From assembly GCA_964034945.1 (NCBI GenBank), contig OZ035962.1, forward strand, positions 111,152,734 through 111,216,733: 64,000 nt of DNA. Reading direction: 5' to 3'. The notes below the pieces were generated by a model. The model searched no databases. It had not been told where the DNA came from and saw only the letters and a list, made by a program, of their open reading frames with translations. The translations under genes were made by a program, and so were the position numbers. This document shows, piece by piece, positions 25,901 through 33,482 of this stretch. The DNA is from Chrysopilus asiliformis. Lineage: Eukaryota; Arthropoda; Insecta; Diptera; Rhagionidae. Position 1 is the stretch's first letter. Each line of letters starts with the position of its first letter.

Positions 25901-28900
25901 TCTGACAAAATCGGCCCAGTATACATTTAGACAAAACATTTGTTGCTTTGCCCAAGAATTGTGTGAAGAAACGATTTATTTCTAATCGAGACGCGCCCTT
26001 ACTAATCGAGTTTTCTAAGATTCAAGTAATACAGAAACATTGAAATTAAAATAGCGCTCAAACTTTGCATACAGTCAATGAATTCAAATAATAGTTCGCC
26101 TGTAAAATCTTCAAATGTTAAATCTTTCGAACTGTTTCGCACACAATCACTGTTAACTCATCGAATGGTTGGTATTTTGAATCAAAAAAATATCCGATGT
26201 GAACAGCATATGACTTTATTATACTAAATCTACGTCTCTGCGTAATTTACACTATAAGCAGACAAATAAAATATTTGTTTACTAACTTACATACTGTCGT
26301 TGCTGGGTTCAAGTTTCTTAGCATAGTTTTTTTTTATCAAAAAATAGAAATAAACCCGGTATGCTTTCAGGACTTCCGTTTTGAGTATGGAAATTCGAAC
26401 AAGGGATTCGTGATCAGCGTCTCCGAAAACCCCCCAAGTGACATTTCTCAGTCTCCTAAATGGTAGGATTCATGGGAAAAATCAATATTTTAAAACAACA
26501 ATCCTTTACCCCCCCCCCCCCCTTTCGTTTACCCCCTTAGGGATAGAATTTGGAAAAACCCGGCCATAGTGAGTGTGCACTTGATAAATGGAGCATACTG
26601 TGAAAATTTCAGTATTCTAGCTTCAAAGATTAGGGCTTGGTGTTGATGAGTCAATCAGTCAGTCAGGACAATGCATTTTACTAGCTTGCATACCCGTCGT
26701 TGCCAGGTTAAAGCTTTTTGCCTAAGCGCGGTATTACACACGGCAACTTTCGGGCTTACTTAAGCCGATTTTCGGGAGAAATGACTGAGGAGGGAAAAGT
26801 TGCCACTCGAAATCATGGCTTATCGACAATCTGCATACATTCAAAGCGTGTGAACCGGTTTGGGAAAAGTAGTAGGCAGAAATCATTTCCGTTCTGACCG
26901 TCAGCAGGTAAAGATCTTGGGAAGTATATGAGCAGCAGCAATTTCAATGGTTTGAGTCCACACACACACATGTAAACTTGTGTAGGATATGCAAACAGGA
27001 TTGGCTTATTTAAGCCACAAATGTAAGCACATTGGCTTATTAAGCCCAAAAGTTGCCGGCTTAAATCAGCCAAGTGTAATACCGGACTAAGAAAAAAAAA
27101 TCGTTATGCCTTCAGGACCTCCCATTTTCGAATCATGAAATTCTAACACCAGATTCGTGATCAGGAGCTCCGCAAACCTCCTGTTGTCAGTTTTTCGGAG
27201 AAAAATTTGGAAAAAGGATATTTGCGTTATCCTTACAGGATCTTTCCTTTCGAATTATGTAAAACCGTTTCTTAGCGAGCACATATGAAATAAGTGAAGT
27301 AAGGGGTGCGTTTTTTATGCTCGAGTAAAAAATCCCGGTTAAGTTAGTCAAAATTCAAACAGCTAATTGCCAATGTTGAAAATAAAGTAAACTTTACTCC
27401 GGCATTTCGGAGCTCTCGAGCAGAGTTGAAAAAGGGAACTTTGACAGCTCAACTTCGGCAGTTCAGAACGCGAGTCAAGTTAATCTGGTCGTTTCAGAAC
27501 GACTTTCAGCTAACCGCGGTTAATAAAAGAACGCACCACTGGAAATGCGGCGTACTTATATACTCGTCGTATCAAGCTATAAACAGAAGTGCATTTTGGA
27601 ACAACAAAAGGCTCATTTTGCGCTCACTTATGACGATCCTATTCAAACAAAACGCTCATCAAGAGATTCTTTTTTGTACTCATAAATTAATCTTCTGGAT
27701 TGCAGGGTCCTTTAAATTCATTCCACATACTGAGCCACCGAAAATCCGTCAGTTTTCGGGATAAGCCATCATTTTGATCACTCTTGGTTAACAGATTTCC
27801 ACCAAAAGTTGACAGGATCGTCCCATTAAAAAAAAACTACTTCAGCTAAATGAGCAGTTTTTCTGTCTCTCAGTCTGTGTTCAAAAAAAAACTACTTCAG
27901 CTAAAACCACTGAATTCTACAGATGTGGTTTTAGCTCAAGTAGTTTTTTGTGAACACAGACTGAGGGACAGAAAAACATTTTTGTAATGTAACTCCAATC
28001 AGCCCGGAAGTGATCTGGATTTTTTTTTTTGGGAAATTAAGAGGAATTTATGGATAGCTCCTTGTTTTATGCTACGTATAAGAAAGTAATATCATCGGAG
28101 TTTTGCAGCGAAAAATGTTAACTTGAAGGAGCTGTCCGTAAAATACGACACACCTTAAGGGGGCGAGAGCCCAAACGTGACGAATTTGGACAAGGAAAGA
28201 GTCAGAACAAGTGACGTAACAGCATATTTGAGATAACTCAACCATACTGGCTGAATTTTACAACTTCAATATCTTTACTGTAGGGAAAATTACTACAAAA
28301 CAATGAACCGAGTGAAAACAAAATCTAGCAAATGCCTTTACTAGGAATTTATCAGGTTTTAGAACAAATTTATTTGGAATTTTGAACTAAAATGTGCTAA
28401 ACTGGTTGTAAAAGGGTTTGCTAGATTTTATTCACACGACCCAATGTCTTCTAGATTATGAATAGGTCCAGGGGCTATGCACGGGTCGGATAAGACCACA
28501 AAGAAGGAAATTATACAAGAAGTTCTTCTTGAATGAAAACTTTCCACAATTTTTCCATTTTTGAGGGATTTTTGGACCAAAAAGGAATATCTGATGTGAA
28601 AAGCACATAATTTTCTAATATTAACTACTTCCCTCCCTATATAACGCCACCACTCTGCCGTTTTGTTTGCTTTTGAAAAGGCAGAAATCTTAAAAAATTT
28701 CATCGAATTTCCAGGTGGATATTTTTATGCCTTTTACTAAACACAATTCGCATCTAATTCGTTTATTTCCAATTCGAATCTAGTTGCAGATAATGGAAAA
28801 CTATATTCATATACGGTATAATCATTTGTTGCTTTAGTTTTCCCGATCATTTACGCAGAATCGCATTCTAAATATTGTTTTTATTTCATACTTGTTTGAT

Positions 28901-30791
28901 TGTCCATCGTCGATCGATTCAAGTATTTTTGTATACCAAAAATGTTCAGAAATAACTTAAAAACTTTTGAAAAAACAACCGGATGCTTTCAAGTCTTTCC
29001 GTTTAAAATTTTGAAATTCTAATACCAGATTCATGACCAGCGACGCCCCAAAAACCCCCGAGTGACATTTTTGAGCCTTCTAGCTGCCAATATTTATTCT
29101 AAAATTCATAGTCGTTTTTAGAAATAGTTTTTCTTTAATATAAAGTTTAACCTGACAGTTTGCTATGGTTTTCTTTCAGTTTAAGCTCATATTAAAGAGA
29201 AACTGTGTTTAAAAACGACTATGAATACGCCCCAAAGAGCCAAACCCCCAAAATTTTGATACAACAGATTGACGGACAATCAAGCGATTTGTTGATTTTT
29301 CTATGAAAATATTCAGGTCAATAAAGCGGCCAACGAAAGAGGAGTACACCAAGGATGAACTTAAAAGGTGCTCTTCACCATAATTTACAAGTCCTTCTTT
29401 GAGAAAACTGATATTTAATAAATATCTTAAAAGTCTCAGCGTTGCTAAGACGGTTAATGCGAAATAGAGGAATCAATAGGCCTTATCACAGAATCCGATA
29501 CGAATGATTCGGATCGTAAACTCAATGTTGTTGTTAGTGTTTTATACCAACAACAACATTGAGTTTACGATCCGAACCATTCGTATCGGATTCTGTGATA
29601 GGGTCTAATGCGCCGTAAGATTTTCTTAACGACCGAGTAAAGTTTCGAATAACGAAACTTTGAATCCCAATTTATCGATAGTTTAAATAAGATTCTGCTC
29701 AGAAATTAACAACTTCTCATTAGGAAATATAAAGTAATTTAAATGCTTTGGATTTTACGGCGATTAAACCTACAACTTTATTGGTTTCGAAAAATTTTCG
29801 TTCTATTATTGATTTTTCTTAAAAGTGGCCTTGTACTGATTTGCCTTCTAGGATGCTAGAGAGAAATGTTGGTGCGAAAATGTTTTTCGCACAGGCTCTG
29901 ATAGTAAAATATAGATGAAATAATAAAGGAAGTCTACAAAGCAAATAAATCGAAATTATCAATCGATTTTACTACTCTATTGAATGACTTTCCACTTACT
30001 CCAGATTGCATATCCGAGGACATATTGTGCGGTTCGTCAACTAAATTTGGGGTGCCGCCCTGTCCGGAGGTGTTCATTCCATTGGACACGTTGGCCAGTT
30101 CTTGTGCAGCATTGGCGGAGATTTGATGCATGGGATGGTTCGGGTCTGCCAAATCGAACAGCGGCTGAATTACTTCGGGGGCGAAAACACTGTTCTTCTG
30201 CCACAGATTCAACACCCGAATAATGCGACTCTTGTCTTCCGGAGCACATCGGAACAGATTGGCGAAGGTCTGCTTCATATTCCTTGCGAATCTCGGTGCG
30301 AACACATCCTTTTCCGGGCCGAACTGATGCCGGGACTGCCGCACTATGGAATCAATGACGTACAGGCCGGGTATTTTGTACTCCGATTTGCACTTCAATA
30401 TGAACTTCTCGACACTTTGTACGACGTGTTTGTAGAATTTGATCGCCTTCATAGCAGCCTTCGTTATTGCTGCCATTTTAGCCTTGGAAATAGGCGGCTT
30501 GGAGTCGTAGAGCCCGGAGAGCTAAAATTTAAAAAAAAAAATAATCCATGGTCTGGCTATTGTCATTTTTTCGCATCCAGCAAAATATTTTCAACAATCC
30601 ACAGTTCAATAACACCTTTTCTCAGGCAACTACATAAAAAACGGCTAGTTGATCGACTTTTGGTGAGAATGCCGAGTCGAAATGTCGGCAATTAGGTCTT
30701 GGGAAGCACCCTTTTTTATGTAATCGCCATTGAAGTCGTGCTACTTTCGACTCGACTTTACCTCATTATTAAAAGCGACAACGTTCTCCAT
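10941..30791 (-). CDS. SCAF8: SCAF4/SCAF8-like CTD-interacting splicing and termination factor
   Basis: Nuclear protein of the SR-like CTD-associated factor family, which binds phosphorylated RNA polymerase II CTD and acts in transcript termination and 3' processing. Exons in gene order are 30791-30762, 30521-30000, 23647-23432, 23273-23118, 22809-22714, 19242-18936, 14303-12792, 12734-12534 and 11815-10941. All phases agree, giving about 1304 residues (human SCAF8 1271). The CTD-interacting domain lies in exons 1-2 (K-P-P-I-S-K-A-K, Y-V-I-D-S-I-V-R-Q, L-N-L-W-Q-K). Exon 3 has the F-N-K-K-L-L-D-F-D-Y-G family motif. Exon 6 is an R/S-rich tract. Exon 7 holds the RRM (T-T-L-W-V-G-H-L, G-C-A-F-I-V-M), then P/M/G-rich sequence. 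Exons 7-9 end in R/D- and G-rich low complexity. Introns 2, 5 and 6 are 6.4, 3.5 and 4.6 kb and are packed with repeats. Whether it is the single orthologue of vertebrate SCAF4 and SCAF8 cannot be told here. Confidence 0.93.
15524..15823 (+). repeat. Dispersed repeat R1, copy 2
   Basis: Same start and same end (ACGGGTATGCAAGCTAGT) as 8395-8713, with a few substitutions. Lies in SCAF gene intron 6. Confidence 0.8.
16692..16936. mobile_element. MITE family B, copy 1
   Basis: Inverted ends GAAGCATTAAAAGCTAGAGT and the complementary CTCTAGCTTTTAACGCCTC. About 245 bp, non-coding. A second copy is at 23951-24165. In SCAF intron 6. Confidence 0.8.
17031..17212. mobile_element. MITE family C, copy 1
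   Basis: Ends GGTCCTATCACCGAAC and GTTCGGTGATAGGGAC, with internal 'gttgttgttggtgt' blocks in inverted orientation. A more perfect relative is at 29479-29605. Confidence 0.8.
17607..17975. mobile_element. Inverted-repeat element with a possible MADF-gene remnant
   Basis: Long near-perfect inverted ends (TAGAACCTGAATCGTACGTC at 17611 and its complement ending at 17971). The interior has a plus-strand open frame whose Met at 17812 starts M-K-Q-I-E-S, followed by F-D-D-K-L-I-E-E-V-Q-N-N-E-L. That resembles helix 1 of a MADF DNA-binding domain and is cut off where the family usually has L-Y-D. Harbinger-type transposons encode such a protein, so this looks like an internally deleted copy. The MADF assignment rests on about 15 residues. 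Confidence 0.55.
18045..18130. mobile_element. Small fold-back element
   Basis: TTACGGGGTATTTCCAAGTT at the left pairs with AACTTGGAACCACCCCGTAA at the right. 86 bp, non-coding. Confidence 0.65.
18279..18451. mobile_element. MITE family D, copy 1
   Basis: Inverted ends GGAGTGATATTCCATAACTT and the complement. The arms contain CTTCTAACTCGAAACAAACG. Same 173-bp span as the copy at 24911-25083. Confidence 0.85.
20486..20570. mobile_element. MITE family A, short copy with TTA duplication
   Basis: Ends AGGCGCCTCCACACG and GGAGGCTCCT. It is flanked by an intact TTA duplication (20483-20485 and 20571-20573). At 85 bp it is a deletion form of the 181-bp copy at 2310-2490. In SCAF intron 5. Confidence 0.85.
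21003..21246. mobile_element. Inverted-repeat element
   Basis: Left arm AATTGGGCACCAATCAT and right arm ATGATTGGTGCCCAGTTT. The arms extend inward past CGACGCGTCTCTGT and its complement. About 244 bp, non-coding. It sits within a stretch of repeat R2. Confidence 0.75.
21290..21570 (-). repeat. Dispersed repeat R2, inverted copy
   Basis: Reverse complement of the R2 core, including 'ttcttgagaaatcttgtaca', the GACAGAAAGACAT run and 'tccggagtgctcgctcgg'. Confidence 0.65.
21629..21920 (+). repeat. Dispersed repeat R1, copy 3
   Basis: Shares the CATACTAATATATAAAAATG start and the TTTCGCGGGGAAACTACTGA block with the other R1 copies. It ends differently, in GTCGGGCGAAGCCGGGTCC, so it is a related subfamily. 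Confidence 0.75.
22246..22330. repeat. Hairpin-forming palindrome
   Basis: ACATCAAAATCTGATTAGAA at the left pairs with TTCCAATCGGATTTTGATGT at the right, around AAGTAAGAT/ATCTTACTT at the centre. In SCAF intron 5. Confidence 0.6.
23951..24165. mobile_element. MITE family B, copy 2
   Basis: Ends GAGGCGTTAAAAGCTAGAGT and CTCTAGCTTTTAACGCCTC. 215 bp; relative of 16692-16936. In SCAF intron 2. Confidence 0.85.
24771..25175 (+). pseudogene. C-terminal fragment of a non-LTR retrotransposon ORF, interrupted by a MITE
   Basis: Plus-strand reading gives R-L-R-W-A-D-H-A-T-R-M-S, then D-G-V-N-Q, and after the inserted element D-A-K-R-I-G-M-Q-N-W-R, D-R-E-L-L-R-Q-A-K-T and a TAG. This is the characteristic C-terminal pattern R-L-R-W-x-G-H-x-x-R-M ... 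D-x-x-x-L-G-x-x-N-W-R of many insect LINE reverse-transcriptase ORFs. The rest of the element is absent. Lies in SCAF intron 2, antisense to the host gene. Confidence 0.8.
24913..25081. mobile_element. MITE family D, copy 2, with CCAGG duplication
   Basis: Inverted ends AGTGGTATTCCGTAACTTG and its complement. Flanked by CCAGG at 24908-24912 and 25082-25086. Removing the element and one CCAGG joins the two halves of the LINE frame exactly (V-N-Q-D-A-K), which confirms both the insertion and the 5-bp duplication. Confidence 0.85.
25200..25520 (+). repeat. Dispersed repeat R3, copy 1
   Basis: Contains 'tttctcgaaaacggtgcatg', 'gtttagaatatgattttgt' and a near-perfect hairpin at about 25350-25413 (GAGGAAGAAGGGGTC and complement). 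The same blocks recur at 52470-53000. Confidence 0.65.
26726..27087. mobile_element. Inverted-repeat element family E, copy 1
   Basis: Starts GCGCGGTATTACACACGGC and ends GTGTAATACCGGAC. Flanked by TAA at 26723-26725 and 27088-27090. About 362 bp, non-coding. Shares about 300 bp with 37326-37749. TAA duplication and no coding region suggest a Harbinger-like MITE. In SCAF intron 2. Confidence 0.85.
27858..27977. repeat. Hairpin-forming palindrome
   Basis: GTTTTTCTGTCTCTCAGTCT pairs with the complement ending at 27977. Arms of about 53 bp cover ACTACTTCAGCTAAAACCAC. The loop is only about 10 bp. In SCAF intron 2. Confidence 0.65.
29104..29227. mobile_element. Fold-back element
   Basis: ATTCATAGTCGTTTTTAGAA at the left and the complementary AAAAACGACTATGAAT at the right, with further imperfect pairing inward. 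Non-coding. Confidence 0.6.
29479..29605. mobile_element. MITE family C, copy 2 (near-perfect palindrome)
   Basis: Arms of about 58 bp, from GGCCTTATCACAGAATCCGA to the complement ending at 29605, meet at a short TTTTATACC spacer. A transcript of SCAF intron 2 would form a long hairpin here. Confidence 0.8.
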
Positions 30792-31287
30792 TTTTACAGA
30801 TCTATTTTCATCCTTGGTCTGAAGCACTTTTCCAAAAAAAAATTCACACTCTGATACACAGATTCCCTGTGAAAACTCGCAAACTTTTCCCGACAAAAAA
30901 CACAAAATGGAGGACCTAGAATTTTCTCCTTTTCAATAGATAACCACGATAATATCACCCACTTTGATATTATTCCTGGGAGCTTAATCCGCCTTGCCTA
31001 TGTTGTAGCGAATTTGATCCGTTTACAATATCTAAACGGTTCGGTTACGTTAACCTCTAGTGTCGCTCTGGTGGCGAATACTGAAACCATTATTGTTGAA
31101 AAACTGTTGGCGGAAAACAATATTTTACTGTGGAACCGCGATTTACCATCAAATTACATTTGAATAAAAAAGTCTTGCTAACTTAGAAACTACTCTGGAA
31201 AAATAATGAAAAAATAATACATAGAAATTAAAAAATACTTTCTCTGATGATGAAAACATTTATTTACATTAGAACTGAAGGAATCGG
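30792..31287. promoter_or_regulatory. SCAF gene promoter/5' UTR interval, also 3' flank of the F-box gene
   Basis: 496 bp separate the SCAF ATG from the F-box stop codon, both minus strand. The SCAF promoter must lie here or within the end of the F-box gene. No TATA box can be assigned with confidence. Assigned from position only. Confidence 0.4.
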
Positions 31288-33045
31288 CTACCATTCTAAT
31301 TCGGAATCGCCTAATTCGGCATCGTCTGATTCGGAATCACCTAATTCGGCATCGTCTGATTCGGAATCGCCTAATTCGGCATCGTCTGATTCGGAATCGC
31401 CTAATTCGGAATCGTCTGATTCGGAATCGCCTAATTCGGCATCGTCTGATTCGGAATCGCCTAATTCGGCATCGTCTGATTCGGAATCGCCTAATTCGGA
31501 ATCGTCTGATTCGGAATCGCCTAATTCGGCATCGTCTGATTCGGAATCGCCTAATTCGGCATCGCCTAATTCGGCATCGTCTGATTCGGAATCGCCTAAT
31601 TCGGAATCGTCTGATTCGGAATCGCCTAATTCGGCATCGTCTGATTCGGAATCGCCTAATTCGGCATAGTCTGATTCGGAATCGTCTGATTCGGAATCGT
31701 CTGATTCGGCATCGTCTGATTCGGAATCGTCTGATTCAGAAGACGAAAGAACAAGTGGTTCGTACAATAACTTTAATAAATGCCCATATTTAGCTAATTG
31801 GCGCTCCATTTCATAGTTAGACTCCGGTGATACTCCAATATTTACTTGTATTATGCTCGAACGATTAGCGATTTTCAAAGCTTCGATTAAATTTAAAACG
31901 AATTCAAAACATAATTCATACTGAAAACAAAAAGATAGGTCTATAGATTCTAAATTCTTGGCCTTTGTAATATATGAGATCATAGCTTTATCGCTTAGCC
32001 CTTGACAACATCTGCAACTGAGTTTTTTAAGATTTGGACTTCGAGTGGCCAATTTGTCTAAGAAATCATCCTTCATTATTTGCTCAATGCAAAGGTGTTC
32101 CAGTCCAGTAAGGCTGAAAATGTATTCCTGCTGATCCTGATCCAATTCTGGTACGACCAACGAGAGATATAAGAGTTCTGTTCGCTTGTACTTAACCAGT
32201 TCTTCGAGAAAGCCGTTATTTATTTTCTTATACGAAATGACCTCTAATTTCTTTAGATTCGGCAGCTTAACAATGTCATTTATATTGTCTGCCTCCAATG
32301 TATTTGAGATACCAAGCATTTGCAAATCGGTCTGAGTCCTTATCAAAATCTCAAGAGACTTCTTGTTGAGTTTGTTGCAATGATTTATATGTAACTCAGT
32401 CAGTTTGGAGACTTTACATATCTCTGCAAAATGTATTGGCCGGAAACTGGAACAATCCGAAATATACAGATTTTTTAGATTCGTGAGTAAGTTCAAATGT
32501 ATTCCCGTTATTTTGGGATTTTTCGATAAATCGAGATACTGTAGTTTTTGGCAATTTTCCAACGGTGAACAGTTGTCGTCTTTGAGGTAACAATCAGATA
32601 GTGTCAATGAAGTCAAACTAGCAAAAACATTCCTCAGCTTTTCACTAGTTCCAGGCTTAAAGTAACACGAGTCCAAATTCAAACATTCGATGTTGGAACA
32701 GAAAAGCGGTAAAAATTTCATAATTCGTTTGTGTTGATAAACACCATGGTCGTAACCTCGATGAGTAACACTCGTTAAAATTGGTTTTACTTTTTTCAAA
32801 AAATCGCAAATCTCCTGATTAGTTAACTTTCTCAATATTTTGAAATCTAGTGTTTTGTATTTTACAAATAGCCGTTCGGTGAGGTTTTCAAAACGCCGAC
32901 AAACAAGTGAGAAATTAACTTGATCTGGGATTCTCAAAAAGGAGAATATGTGCAAAAGGCAATCATCGTTTAGCACTGGTAAGGATTTTTTCGGAATTTT
33001 ACTTCGAAAACCTGTTGCAAGTTTAACTCTTTTTGGGGTCTCCAT
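31288..33045 (-). CDS. F-box and leucine-rich-repeat protein with acidic tandem-repeat tail
   Basis: Single-exon gene of 585 residues. An F-box at about residues 20-60 (L-P-V-L-N-D-D-C-L-L-H-I-F-S-F-L and V-C-R-R-F-E-N-L) is followed by about a dozen leucine-rich repeats to about residue 430 (L-Q-Y-L-D-L-S-K-N, L-T-E-L-H-I-N-H-C, L-K-K-L-S-C-R-C-C). This is the plan of FBXL substrate adaptors of SCF ubiquitin ligases, which bind Skp1 through the F-box. The last ~145 residues are an acidic array of S-E-S-D-D, A-E-L-G-D and S-E-L-G-D units encoded by 30-bp DNA repeats. The start is the ATG at 33045-33043, the only one before the F-box. I cannot name a specific orthologue; it may be a lineage-specific member of this fast-evolving class. 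It is divergent with the galectin gene. Confidence 0.85.
   Translation of the reverse strand: METPKRVKLATGFRSKIPKKSLPVLNDDCLLHIFSFLRIPDQVNFSLVCRRFENLTERLFVKYKTLDFKILRKLTNQEICDFLKKVKPILTSVTHRGYDHGVYQHKRIMKFLPLFCSNIECLNLDSCYFKPGTSEKLRNVFASLTSLTLSDCYLKDDNCSPLENCQKLQYLDLSKNPKITGIHLNLLTNLKNLYISDCSSFRPIHFAEICKVSKLTELHINHCNKLNKKSLEILIRTQTDLQMLGISNTLEADNINDIVKLPNLKKLEVISYKKINNGFLEELVKYKRTELLYLSLVVPELDQDQQEYIFSLTGLEHLCIEQIMKDDFLDKLATRSPNLKKLSCRCCQGLSDKAMISYITKAKNLESIDLSFCFQYELCFEFVLNLIEALKIANRSSIIQVNIGVSPESNYEMERQLAKYGHLLKLLYEPLVLSSSESDDSESDDAESDDSESDDSESDYAELGDSESDDAELGDSESDDSELGDSESDDAELGDAELGDSESDDAELGDSESDDSELGDSESDDAELGDSESDDAELGDSESDDSELGDSESDDAELGDSESDDAELGDSESDDAELGDSELEW
31296..31745. repeat. 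30-bp coding tandem repeat (minisatellite)
   Basis: About 15 units built from two 15-bp half-units (CTAATTCGGCATCGT and CTGATTCGGAATCGC types). All are in frame, so length changes add or remove 5 or 10 residues of the acidic F-box tail. The opposite strand is also open because of the repeat composition. Confidence 0.92.
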
Positions 33046-33482
33046 TTGGAAAAAGTTTGGCGAATTCTAAAAATTTCATGATTTCACTGGTGTTTATAAA
33101 GGCAATGAAATGTTTTATTTATACCTTACTGCCGTTAGTTGACCGTTATCCTAAGTATTCTAATAGTTATTCTATGTTATTCACCGTTACTTTCAAGTTG
33201 ACGGTTTTATGTATAATTAAAACCTTGAATTTGAATTAAAAATCAATTTCACAATAGAACCACTGTCACTTGCTTGTCACTGTGACAATATGTCTAGCTT
33301 CCAGCTAGAGACGATCAACACGACTAATTCACACAATTCGCGAATGTGTGATTTATCGATGACGAAATGAATGATTAATAAATGTAAAGATAAGATTATT
33401 GCAGACAAAAGTTCAGTATTTCAATTGAGTCAGTGCCAAAAAGTACTTAAAAATCCGACAAGAAAGCCACATCATAAAAACA
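33046..33482. promoter_or_regulatory. Shared divergent promoter region, F-box gene and galectin
   Basis: 437 bp lie between the two divergent start codons. Stretches such as 'cttgcttgtcactgtgac' are visible, but no defined core promoter motif can be assigned. The call rests on gene orientation. Confidence 0.5.

Noticed and set aside
31247..31669. Plus-strand open frame of S-P-N-S-A-S repeats
   Set aside because: It is the antisense reading of the 30-bp minisatellite in the F-box gene. The repeat composition keeps several frames open, and there is no start or domain support.
31296..31745. Regular repeats that could suggest a CRISPR array
   Set aside because: Units are contiguous, without unique spacers, and encode an in-frame acidic protein tail in a eukaryotic gene.
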